Shown here in pieces: positions 1 to 12,337 of a stretch of DNA of 64,000 nucleotides. Each line of letters opens with the position of its first letter. The stretch's first letter is position 1. The notes beneath the pieces are model-generated. The model was not told the DNA's origin. It worked only from the letters and a program-made list of their open reading frames with translations, and did not search any database. Source of the stretch: Aquila chrysaetos chrysaetos (Eukaryota; Chordata; Aves; Accipitriformes; Accipitridae); NCBI RefSeq assembly GCF_900496995.4, contig NC_044009.1, positions 9,642,001 through 9,706,000 of the forward strand, in the 5' to 3' direction. The translations under genes were made by a program, and so were the position numbers.

Positions 1-99
1 TCAGGTCTTTTTCAAAAGAATCCCAGAATCCCAGTGGGGCTTGTGGAAAGGACATCTGGGATCTCCCATCCAACCTCTTGTTCACGGCAGGACTATCAA

Positions 100-485
100 A
101 GCCCTGGATTAGGGCAGCTGTGGCATTGTCTAGCCTAGTTATGGAAGCCCCCAAAGTCAGAGATCCTCCACCTGCCTAGTGAACTGCCACAGGCCTGCAC
201 CAACATCTGGGGAAGGAGCTTTTCCTAATGTGTAACCTGAACCTCCCAGGTGGTAATTTGTGGTGTTGCCCCTTATTATGTTGCCTGATACCACTGGGAA
301 GAGTTTGGCGCTCTTCTCTTTGTAACTGCCCTCACAGTGATTAACCTGTTTTAGAATGATTGCTCCCCACCCTTTCCTCTTTACCAGATTAAAGAAGTTC
401 ATCTCCACCACCTCTCTTCACAGGCCATGTGCCACAGACCCCCTCACCACCTTGGTCACCCTGCACTGGACTGTCCACTGTTTTT
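100..485 (-). mobile_element. Old CR1 LINE fragment
   Basis: The plus strand reads like a heavily mutated reverse complement of the CR1 3' half. The stretch around 430-480, with its 'cacagaccccctcaccacct' core followed by a 'ccctgcactggact' segment, resembles the reverse of the conserved CR1 region that is clean at 31840-31900. Divergence is high, and both ends are approximate. This is pattern matching by eye, so confidence is moderate. Confidence 0.45.
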
Positions 486-938
486 TCCCAGGTATCACCT
501 AGGAGAGCGGTTGGAAATCTACCATTAGATATCAAGGAAAATCAGTTGCCTGGACTAAATCAACTGAACCACAATTAAATTCAGGTACCCAGCTGTGGTG
601 AGACATCAAGCTGTGGTGTATTTGCTATTTAAAGCAGATGAATGCTAAGAGGAATACTGGGATTCAGTGTATCCCCTCATCCACTAAAATAGGAACGCAG
701 AAAAGATACTCATCTGGTCAAATAATATCTTGCCATGACTGGACTGAAAACAACAAAAAAAGACCTGCATCATCAATTCTGATTCCAGTGTCTGGTAGTG
801 AAAATATCCCAGACAGAGGAGCACACTGAATTTGTCTTTCAGATTCCTGAAAAAAACAAGATAAGCTCCTGGAAAGATCTAAGGCTATTTCTATCTAGAC
901 TCTACTCTTTTTTATCAGAACCCATGGGAGTCATACAA

Positions 939-1025
939 AATATTTAATTTTTTAAAAATTAAATTAAAAATTAATATTTTTTAATATTTTAATATTAAAA
1001 TAAATATTAAAAAATTAATATTTAA
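939..1025. repeat. AT-only low-complexity tract
   Basis: About 87 bases made almost only of A and T, built from interleaved aat, att and tta words that are partly self-complementary. No coding potential. It is likely a local simple-sequence expansion. Confidence 0.85.
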
Positions 1026-4000
1026 TGTTGCTTTAGAAACAAATTAATTGCTATGCCATTGGTTTTATAGGCTTTTTATTGCTTATAAACCAAATCACGT
1101 CATCATTGGTACTTTATTTGACCCTTATCGTAGTTAAAATATTACCCAAAGGACAATCACACCTTTGTGTGTTCAGTGTTTCCTGATCATTCATTCTGGA
1201 TCCTTTCATTTGCATGATTGGTGGGAGTGAGAGCACCACCCAGGGTTAAGACCAATAACATTAAAATTGCTTGCAATCATTTTGCATTTTTCCCAGCATA
1301 AGCTCTTGACTTTGAAATTTCCTTTTCTCAGCAAAAGCTTCATTTTAAAATAGCAAAAACTGTTCTTCTATTTCCTAGGAAGAGACAAGCCAGAAACTCA
1401 CCCATATTAAACAAAAAGACCTAAGAAATTGTTTTCAGCCTTCACATTTTTAAGCATTTGAAAGGAAGGAAATGTTTTTGCTAGTAAGATAACTTTTTTT
1501 CTGCTTGCCTCAAATTTTGCCTGGATTTGAAAAATTAAAGCCTTTAGGAAAAAAAGACAAAAAAAGGCTTAACAGACATTCTCAAATATAGGAAGAATGT
1601 GGGCAAACCAGGACACCATAATGGCCAGATGAGTGGGAAGATGGATGTTGATGGGAGTAGAAGCAGATAGACACAAAATGTCTGGATAGAAGGGATACAG
1701 GAGGGAGACTAGAGGCTAATGTGGGTAGGACTGAGAAAGAAATTATGAGATTAGAATTTTAATAGGTTCTAAAGCTGGTTGGTTGAGAACACTGGTAGCT
1801 AGAACTAGAGGAGACACCAAAACTATGACAAATATATAGAAATTGATACCTTTTAAACTAAGGAAAAAATATCTTATTAACCCAGAGAATTTCGAGCTTC
1901 AGCAGAATAGGAGAAATGGGCAGGAATGTCACGTAAGGACCAAGAGAGTCTAGGGGCAGAAATGAAAGGAAAGGAATAAAGAAAGTTGGGAAAAGAGTCA
2001 CATTGCAGAATCTAGAAGAAAAAAACAAACCAACCCAAACTCCAAAAACTAAGGGAAAGAGAAAGGCAACTAGGTGGCAGTAGGAAGGACCAGAACTGGC
2101 AGCCCTTGGAGGCCAGTAAGTAGAGCAAAAGGATATATCAGGTAAGGTCTGGAGACTGATGCAGAAAATTAGAAAAGCTAAGCAGAGTGATGAGAAGGGT
2201 AAGAGAAATTTTGGGGGAAAGACAAGGTAAATTTAAGGGAGAGCTGGCACAAAAGTCTGCACATACTATAATAGTGAGAAAAAGGGAAAATCCCAGATTA
2301 CTGATGATTGTAGAATTACTGATGGACATCATAATACCCAATTACAGAGTAATACAATGATAACAGGAATCAGAGGCAGTAAGTGTTAAGTGATGAACAT
2401 AGGGAAGAGCAACCATGCTGCAAGACTCCGAACTAACCAGTGCTTTAAGAAGAAGCTTTTGAAATTACATAGTTGATTTAATCTGTCATCTCAGTGCTCA
2501 ACAGCTGGAAAAAAATCCAGTGTTGGGATTTACTAGTAAAGGAGCAGAGGACACAGAAGAAAACATACCTGAACCATGACATAAATTCAGGGAACACTAA
2601 ATTTTACTTTGCACTGCATTGCACCAGAGATAGAGCTGAGACAACCAGTTACTTTACCTCATGCAGAGGCAGTAGTTCTGACAAAAGCTTGACAACATTT
2701 TACATGGTTGTAGATTGACCACTACCCCCCTGACCAGACCCTGGAGCAACTAGACTCAGACATCTGTGCAAGACTGTGATTGCAGGTGTTTAACTCCTGG
2801 GAGAAGTGCATTCATTCCAAAGCTGTTCTGCCAATACAACACAGAAGGGAATCCTTCCCTTGAAGCACCTTAGTTCGACAGTTAAAGCTGAAAGAAAGTT
2901 TTTAACTAAGCGGAGGACTGAGGATTGTGAGCCTAAGGTGCAAGACTGAGGGTTTTCAGGCCAATACAGGCCACATTTTCCTTCCTATGGCTCGTAAGGG
3001 AAGCAGATGATGCTTTAGAAACAAGAATTCATAGGTTCTAAAGCCTAAAAGACCACTTTGCATACATAGTCTGAACTTGAATTTAACATATGGTGGAGAA
3101 AGACATACATGTGTTAAGGAAGAATACCTAGGTGGTTAAGGAAGTGGATGCAAAGTATGTGTTTAAGAAAGATAATTCAGGCAATACTTTAAATAGCAGA
3201 TGCTCAATCTCCCTTGCAAGCTGCTCCACTATTTAATTACACACCCTAAAAAGAAATTGCATCTAAAACTTTGAATTTATCTAACTAGCATTTTGTTACA
3301 TCCTTGACATAAAATCCTCCTTTTTATCACTTCGCTTTACCTCTGTGCAAATATCCATCTGTGTTAGGAAGTCATGTCTTCTCCTTGATAAAGTTATAAA
3401 ATACTCCCTATTGCACACTTTCTGTGTACAGGATCACCCTAGTAGGAACAAGTTTGCAAGCAGTGGCAGCAGTAATGGGAATGCTGTAGTCTGGCAGAAC
3501 TCTATGCAGTTGCCAAGAGGGTTTTCTTCACGCTGCTACTACTTCCTCATGTATAGCCTCTTGCTTCTACCTCTCTTTAGTGCTGTGTTGCTACTGAGAG
3601 AGCTGCACTTGGGAACCAATTCCACAGAAAGCAACTATTTTTTTTGTCACTGCGTCAACTTCCCAGTGTATCCAGTCTTCTGTAGAGCTCTACAGGTGGG
3701 ATGGTAGTAGCAGCTTTGTAACAATTTTCAAAAAGCCAATGCAAGCTCAGAGCTATGGATGGATAAGCTTTCTTCTTATGTTTCACATTCTTAAATTCTT
3801 CCCATGCTGAATGACAGATATGTTTGAACGACTAACCTTATGGCCATGTTTCTTCTGTGTGTAATGGTTTCTACTTAGCTAGCACATAACTGTGTCTGCA
3901 GATGGACTGAACTCTCCAACTGCTTTACCAGCAGGATCAAAATGGAATCATAAGCTAGTGACGATGGGAGACTACTTAACACTTGTAGGCTGTGTATGGA

Positions 4001-7000
4001 TATCACTGGATGAAGTAGAACTTAGAGTCAACCCAACAAAATATAAGATAATGTACAGGGAGGTCATGTATGTGGGTGCTTTCTGGGAAGGGAACCACAG
4101 ACACATCTGGACATGAAAGGTCACAGTCCATCAGAAGCATGCTGTTGTGACAGAATGTGATGTCCAAAGAGAGGCTTCGTATTGCTGAAAAGTGCTCCTG
4201 ACATGGAAAGCAATGAGCACCTCATCCTCTACAGGAAAATGTAAATGCAATCTGTAATCTGTAAATTACTCAGAAAAAGTTTGACTGATTCTTGGGAAAG
4301 TGTCCCTTGAGAAGCAAGGTGCTCTTTCAGGAATTAGTTCCTGAACAATATCTTTGTGGCTAAACTGGTGTGAAGAACTTGGATGGAAAACAGATAATGC
4401 ATGGGTTCCTGGCCTACGTGACCCAAGAAAGGAGAAACAAATAGGTAAGAAGCATACCCTTCTGCATGAACCCACATCTGAAAGATTTAGGTACACAGCT
4501 AGCAGAGGTCCTGGCTGACATCCTTCTGGAGAAGAAGGTTTTTACAATTCAAAAGGTAACTCAGGAGGAAGAATGTATCAATAAAAAAGTCTTGAGGTCG
4601 AATTGGCAGAAATATGTGACCTTACAGGAGCTAAGGGAATTAACGCCTCATTTTCTGTGGTGGGAGCCAGCTGCTGATGCTGGGCCTGTGCTTACTGACT
4701 GCCAAAGTGTCGAGTACTTTGCCAGGTCACCTGTGATGTTCAGTTCCTGGTGGGCTTTCCTTCATCAACAACAGAAATGGTGCTAGCCAAACTTCAACCT
4801 AGCTGAACATCAGACCTGATTTTACTCATGGTATTTCTTTCTCTTCAACAGCCACATTGTCAGCTACATCTCTATCATGAAGGAGAAAAACAGAGATTAG
4901 TCCTCTATGATGTATATTGTGGATGAATCCATTTTTGTGCCTCCAAATGACTGTCATTTCTCCAAGTCATTCCTCTTGGTAGTTAGCCTGTACCTTGTCT
5001 ACACATACATTCACTGTCCTTGATTTGGGTGATGTAAACCACTTTGACAGCAGGACCTTCACAGACATCTAATGACAAATCTCTATATGAAGCAGGATCT
5101 CTGTATGAAGTTCTGAAGGCCTTATTCATATAGAAGAGACATCCCTGTCTGATAGGTGTGAGAAGTTTGGGATGCCATTTTGGAGACTGTGAGGATCCGA
5201 TAGGTGAGAATAGACCCTGCTGTCACTTACTCTTCCTGGATCTCATTGTACTAAGAGCTATATAAGAGAAAAAAGGAGGTCCCCAAAGCTTATATCTAGG
5301 GAAGCATCTCTGATCCTTCTACAAGAGAGGAACCCATGTCAAGGTATGCTGACGTCACTAGACATCATAGTCAACAGAAAGATAAGCAATCTCCCTGAAG
5401 AAGCCTAGTTTTAGAAGGTGTCTCAAAGCAGACAGGTGAGATAGATAGTCACCACTGTCTTTTCATTAAGAATAATCTCAGCTCTGAGCAGCGTGCAGGG
5501 TTTGTGCGACCAAGGTGCCCAGGACTCTGGACCCAGGCTGTCTGGGCCCAAGCTGCTCCCTGGAGCAAAGGGCACAGGTAGCACAGAGGTAACCTGTGGT
5601 CTGTAGGTGAGGAATATTGACTAAGGGAAACCGTGCAAGGAGTTGGTGCTGCAGAAGGGGTTCAAGCTGTCTTCATAGGAAGAGCAGAACACTTTGTTAA
5701 AAAAGAGAATACCTGCCACCACAGTCACTAAAACCCTTTGAAATCTTTATCCCATATTCTTTCTTTGAGACTTAGCCCTAAATCTCCTTTCAATTTCCTA
5801 CACCCTGATTTGTCTCAAGCCCTTGTTGCTATAACTAGGAATAGGACAGTTTCAGTAATGAGTAGGAGGAGAACAGAAAGTTCCTTTTTTCTTTTTTTTT
5901 TAACTGTGCACTCTGCATCACTGCAGCCCTGCTTTATCATGATCATATAAACATAATTGGTTTGCATGTGTTGTCATGAACAAAGTGTACAGATAAATCT
6001 GTGTTGCTTAACGTGGACACTGCTTGTTATCCTTACCAAAAGTATCCTATAAATTGGAGCAAATCTTCCCAAATAATTAAAAAAGAAGTCATAGAAAAGT
6101 ATGTATTAGTGTTGCCTATCTTTTTTCCCTGTTAAAACAATGTCAGTTCTTTAACAAGGGAGCAGAAATAGTGAAATGTCCAGAGGTAACAGATTTGCCT
6201 ATAAACATGGGCAAGTCTTAAACTTCAAAATTAGTCTAAAACTGTCTCAGGTCAGTACATTAAAACCTGTAGCTTGCTTAAAACCTGATTACAGAACTGT
6301 ACTTCTGGTCCTCCTGGGATGTTGGATGAGGACTCAGAATCAAGGCCATGGCAGCTACTGAGAAAATCTTGTTATACTGGGGCCATGCCCAAAGATTGTT
6401 TACAATGTTTGTTCCACTGGCATCTTTCCTTACACAGCTATCAGTGACAGACTTCACTACCAGAGATGTGCTGATATCTACTCTCATATATTCATTTGAA
6501 ATTGAACTTGGAGATGCAAGCGCACCCAAGCATTATCTCTTTGCTGAGATGTGGGAAACTTCTGATGCAGAAAAAGTGCTTGGTATTCATTTTGATTAGG
6601 CTTCCACATAAATCTGATGAAGATGACCAGGGAAATCTGGACAATGCTGTTGCCCTATACTCTCCAGAATACCTACTGGAGGTGTATTTCATCTGACTGA
6701 CATCTATCTGTCATCAGTGAGACATGAGAATGCATATTAAAGAAAGCTAATTGTGTAACAAGGAAAAAGGACAAAGAATATCTGTGATCAGCTGGAACAA
6801 TTAAAATGTGATTGCACCAAAATTCATGTTGTGTTACTCTTCTAAAAAAGTCCAGTCTGCAGAAGACTAGGTGTTTCTGCTGGTGAATATATTCACCTTT
6901 GAATTCTATTTCTTTCTTATGAAGTGTTCTTTGAACTTACTGTTCTGATTTAGTGATGTGGGCAATAAAGTGTGATTTATAGCTAAATCATGGGTCCTCC

Positions 7001-9064
7001 TGATTCACTGGCTTTCATCATGATACTGATTAAACTCTGCCAACTCTTCCCAGGCAGCACTCACAGACAGGGAAATTTGCTGGGCTTTAAAGTGTTGAGC
7101 ACTGTGGGGAGGACCCCAGTGATCCAACCTGTACTGTGGTTAGAGGTAGACTGAGAGGCAGACAGTGTGAAGCAGCATGTAAATATTGTATAGATTCTTT
7201 GTAGGATCTGTTCACAGCACCCCTACATGATTTCTTGCCTTATTCTGCCTTTTGCCCTCTTGTTACATCTTGTGCATACTTATTACGTACAGCAATACAG
7301 AAACATGATACGGATTTTTCTAACAAGAGCCCTGAGCCAAGAGCGGATTTCTGTAAAACTCGTATAAGGAGGAGAGAAAGGTATCAGCAGCTGGCTGACC
7401 TCTATACTCTCATTAGTGATTAAGCATTAATAGGAAATGCATGCAGATGCCACCATTCTCTCATCCAGAAGAGCCTGGGAATGGCAGAGGTAGCCATGCT
7501 GCACTGCAATGGGGAGATGTATCCTGAGAATTTGCTTCCTCAACTGCCTAGGGTGGTTAAATGGTCCTGTAAGGAATATGCTGGGTTCAAAGATTTATCC
7601 AAAATCCCAGTTGTTATTGAACAAAAAAAAAGGAAGATGGAGATGGGAGCATGTTCCAGAATACATGTGATGCTATAAAGAAAGATGTGGAGGCAACTCC
7701 AAGTTGTAGTTATCAGCTGCAGACTTTGAAATCCGTTCTTAATCTCCCTGTGTGACTTTTTGGCCTTGAAGCAAAAGCTTGTGCAAAAGGTAATAGATGA
7801 TATGACACCCTTATTACACTTATGTAATAAAGGTATAATTGCTTATTAAATTTAAAAATGCTTCTATTGCAGCTGGCTTTACTAGATTTCAGAAAAGGCT
7901 TTCCTTCATGTCTCTCATATTTCCTTCACTAAGGAGCTGCCATTTATTTCTGTAATTTGAGTATTCCAGTCAGGAACATTTTGAAAAGCCATTGGCTCAG
8001 CTGGAGAAAAAGAATTAAACAGGGTTCCTATCTCCCACTGGGAAGAGGTTTTACATTCAGGTACTTTCTATGCATTTACATATGTTTACTCCCTTTGGTC
8101 ACCTATTCCTCAAGGCTAGGTAGGAGCAAAATCACTAACTTAATCATAATCATTACAGTCACAAACTTGACTACAATCATTAACTTAAGACCACTTCCTT
8201 CCAAGATCACATCTGTCTTCCACCCATAGGTTCAGGCAAGATCATGAGGAACACGGTATGAGAAATAACTAGGAAAGCTCTTCTGAGTAAGTTTCCATGT
8301 TGCCCAGGCCAGCAGCAATGGCCAACGTTATATTCTACTCTTTTACCATCCCTTGGGCACTTTATATAAGATTTTTCGCCCTATGTAGTACATGCTGTCC
8401 ATGACAGAAAACTCCTGTATCATGTCCTTGCACATAAAATGAGCAGAGCATCAAACACAAGCATGGACAGTTAGAAATATTTTTCACACCAATTTATTGT
8501 TCTATTGTATTCTGAATTTACACAAGAGGAAGTCTTTTTACGGCTGTTTCATTGCTGCTTGCTCATTATAGGAACTTACTTTATATGTTTATCTAGCAAC
8601 AACTTCATTACTTTGCTTGCATCTTCCTGCAAAAATACTAAAGATACAGATAAAGGAAGTAGACTGGATACAAAACATGCTGAGTGTTTTGAGAAGCGAC
8701 CTCGTGAGGAGTAGCTAACATTTTCTTGTTGAAAATGCTGCTATTTAGGAACAAGGTGTCGATCTGCTATGTTATTTTTGGATGCCTCTGAACTATTTCC
8801 ATTGGGACCATATCACTGTGTACATCAGAGATACAAGGTGCTCAAGATGTTTTACACAGTAAAGGGACTTTCTGTTCCCCAGGTACAGAGAGGCATTCAA
8901 AGGTCAAGAAGTGCCTCAAACTGATAGAAGAGTCCACATCTGAGAATGAACCATTTGAAAGGACATTTATAATTGGATGATATCTGCAAACCATGCATTG
9001 ACTAGGCAGTGTATGATTATGTATCATAAATACTGTGGACACTAAGCTACATATTATCAAATAT
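1026..9064. other. Intergenic stretch, nothing recognised
   Basis: Only short open frames with no recognisable protein similarity, no convincing splice-bounded exons, and no tRNA-like or repeat structure that I can support. The part from 1620 to 2340 is purine-rich on the plus strand. Two overlapping open frames near 6348-6696 were examined and match no family I know. Confidence 0.5.
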
Positions 9065-9450
9065 ATCACGGAATCATAGAAACACAGAATGGTTGAGGGT
9101 GGGAAGGGATGTCTGGAGGTCATCTTGTCCAAACCTCCTGCTCAAGCAGGGCCAGCCAGAACCAGTTACCCAGAACCATGTCCAGATGGTGTATGAATAT
9201 CTCCAAGGATGGAGACTCCACAATCTCCCTGGGCAACCTGCTCCAGTGCTCAGTCACCCTCGCAGTGCAAAAGCATTCCCTGATGATCAAGGGAACCTCC
9301 TGTGTTTCAGTTTGTGCCCATTGCCTCTGGTCTCATCACTGGGCACCACTAAAAAGAGCCTGGCTCCGTCCTCTCTGCATCCTCTTTTCAGGTATTTATA
9401 TACATTCATAAGATCCTCCTGAGCCTTCTCTTCTCCAGGAAGATGAATGA
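9065..9450 (-). mobile_element. CR1 LINE 3' fragment
   Basis: The plus strand begins with 'cacggaatcatagaaacaca', the reverse complement of the CR1 3' terminal repeat, and continues with the standard reverse-orientation text (the 'ggttgagggtgggaagggat' block, then the 'gtccagatggtgtatgaata' block). The fragment is 5' truncated, as is usual for CR1. It contains no intact reverse-transcriptase frame. Confidence 0.9.
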
Positions 9451-12241
9451 ACCACCAGCAGATTAATGAATGCGAAACTTGATCATGCAGGTAAGAGATG
9501 TCCTCTACTAGTTAAGCCTGATTCAGTTGTAGAAAAACACTGCCTTGACAAGAGGCTTCTTCACACACCCTGTAGTAGAAGGAGATTCATGCAAAACTTC
9601 TTTTCCACTGGAATAGGCCCCTGAGTACTCTCAGGGAAGCATTTGCAGCATGGAAGATGATGGCATCTAGTCTACCCCAAGTATCCACGGCCTTCCCAAC
9701 AGCTGACTGAGGCAGGTTTGACTTCAGTTCTGCAGTTCTGACTGAATTACAGTCTTTGCATAATGCCTGCTATTGGAAGGGGTGACAAAGCCCAGTTACA
9801 GTGGAGAGACAGCATTCCACACACAGCAGTGGTCCTGTTTCTATGACCAAGAATTTACAAACTAATAGTCTCTGCTAGGAAGAAAAAGTGATATTTTCTC
9901 ATTTCCTTCCCTCTCAGACTTCCAGAATGTGGAACCCCAAAAGAAGATCTTGCTTTTCTTCTTTTTATTGTTATTATTTTTATTGTTTTATTGTTAGGGG
10001 TGATTTTCAAATAGATGCCTCAAATGAACCAATTAAATTGTATCAGCTTAATGAACACATAAAACTATCTGAACTCTCAATGGATATCGCACTAAGACAT
10101 TTTATGTAGTCTCAGTAACTTGAAGGATTGATCTCATCATTGTACTGGAGAAGAATTCCTTCATCGCATCATCCTCTTTTTCTTTTCCTTTCCACCTTTG
10201 GGGCACATGATACCTTGCAGCATCTGATGGTACTTAATGGGGACACTATATATAGTTAGAAATTGATCTCTGCGCGCAAGACCTACCACACTTGTGAAAT
10301 CAAATTTAAGTCAGATCATTTTTCAGCAGGATGATGGTGGTGGTTATGGTAATCCTCTGCTCAGCACTAGATGTGAATCCTCAGAGCTTATACAGTCTGG
10401 CTGTTTTCTAATGGAGATTGAGTTATTGAACCTTATGGTCATTTAAAAATATGCTGCTATCCACCTTTCACCTGCACCACAAAGTGAAATGCCTGTCATT
10501 CACAAGTGAAATTGTATACATTTACTTACATATAAAACACAACAGAGGTGAAGCTGGAAAAAAAAATGGATTATGGCACATCACGTGTTATTTTTGATAC
10601 AGTCGTAGTTCCTTTTCAGAGTGGGCTTTTCACCAGAGGAATATAACTTACACAATGATGATCACTTTTTTACCACAGGCACCCTTTAAAAAGCACATGA
10701 GAAGACTGTAGGCTACAGAGGACTGGTTTCAAAGATGCAGCAATGCCTGAGAAAGACTTTAAAAGACCTTTGCTTCACAAATGCTCTTTTCACTGTGGTT
10801 TTCTGCGTATGTCCCCGGCTGCTTGGTCTCACAGTCCATGTAAGAGTTTTCACTGGTAGCCAGAGCCAACCCTTCTTCAGCACCAATTGCTAGCATCATG
10901 CTGAGAGATCTCCTTCCTGACAGTGCATCACAGTCCTTTATGAAGCAGGGAAGTATTCCTTTATATCTGTTCACAAATATGAAGTACGTTTAGCCCAAGG
11001 CACAGCTTGCAGGCCAAATTTCTAAAGGTTGAAATGTCAGGATAGCCAATGAAAACCATTTTTTGGATGCAGAAGCAAAAGTGGCTGGTTTTCTTAGGCA
11101 ATGTGTAGTCAGAATAGCCATCAGCTGAATCTCTGACTGAGTTTCAAGTGGTCAAACAGTACCTCCAGAATCTTCCCATGAGAAAATTCTACTTGTCCAT
11201 TTCAGTATTAATTTCCATGTTTATCTCATGTTTGTGACTCTTGGGCTAGCTTGCATCTAGCATCCTGGGCTCTTTCCAAAGCAGATACAGTCTGGGACAT
11301 GGTAAAAGGAGTGTGCCTCCTCACCACTGCCAGCCAGTGTGCATCCTCCAGGCAGTGTGCTTGTTCCTGTGCAGCCCTCACCACAGCACAAGTGAACTTG
11401 CTCCTTTTCCTAGACCTGGTGCATGCTAGATGCTTGGGTTATTCAGGTAAGGAACAGTGACATCTGACTGTGTTTATGAAGCTTCAGTATGGCTACTCAG
11501 GTTTCCAGCTTCAGTCTGTCACATGCTGGAGCATAAAATGTTTTCCTGGAAAGAACAATAGGTCTGTATGATACCTCTATTCCCCTTTTCTAACCCACAG
11601 CATTGCCCTCAGAGGCTGTACAGCAAAGGCAGATGGCTCAGAAGATGATCCATGTAAAAGTCCTCTTCACCAGTTCCCCATTTTTAGCAATAGCTCCCAG
11701 ATGTGTTTGGACTGCAGTCCTTTTCAGTACTAAACATAGTTCCATAACCTCAACCCTGGATGACTACCTGAAATAATATGAAGCATTTATGATACCATAG
11801 AAAGGATATGGTGAACCTCAGCTTAGCCTGTGAAGCTTAGTTTGAGAAATGCTAACTGGAGACATCAGTACTCCTAAGAACTTCTCTCAGTTGAATGAAA
11901 GGCAGAAGTAATTTGAAAGAAAAGATACTGGTCATGACAAGGTAAATCATTATTTTTGTCTTCAGAAGAACATTTGTTTATCATTCATACAGAAGAAAAC
12001 TCTGTGAATGAGGAATGAAACAAGACAATTTTTTGTATCATAGCTCAGTAACTTTTATCACATTGTAAATAGGAGGTAGGAAATGAAGGAAACATGCAGA
12101 CTAAAAATTATAGCAAGTGGCAGTCCTGACTTCTCCAAAGAGAATGATGTGTTCTAAAGCTCAGTCTAACTTGCTTGTTAGGAAAACACAAGACTATTTA
12201 TCAGAAAAAAAGGAGAACTTACAGAGATGTTTCTGACTCAC
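9451..12241. other. Intergenic stretch, nothing recognised
   Basis: No supportable gene or repeat. The minus-strand open frame at 10759-10974 (71 codons) has no recognisable domain and no clear splice context. Confidence 0.45.
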
Positions 12242-12337
12242 CGTAGCAAGCAGGGCCTGCTTCATGTTGTGCAACTCCCTTGTGAACTCTTCAACACAGC
12301 CCAAGTAAATAACCGGATGAAGACCACAAACTACCAT
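12242..12337 (-). other. Candidate isolated exon, unknown protein
   Basis: On the minus strand a pyrimidine-rich acceptor (ttccttcacag) precedes 32 uninterrupted codons, which end exactly at a strong donor (ACG|gtgagt). The encoded segment includes GCVEEFTRELHNMKQALLAT, plausible as a short amphipathic helix. I do not recognise the family and found no partner exons nearby. It may be a real exon of an unidentified gene, a relic, or chance. The support is the splice-site pair and the open frame only. Confidence 0.2.

Noticed and set aside
6348..6696. Overlapping plus and minus frames as an exon pair
   Set aside because: No splice sites, no similarity, and open in both directions.
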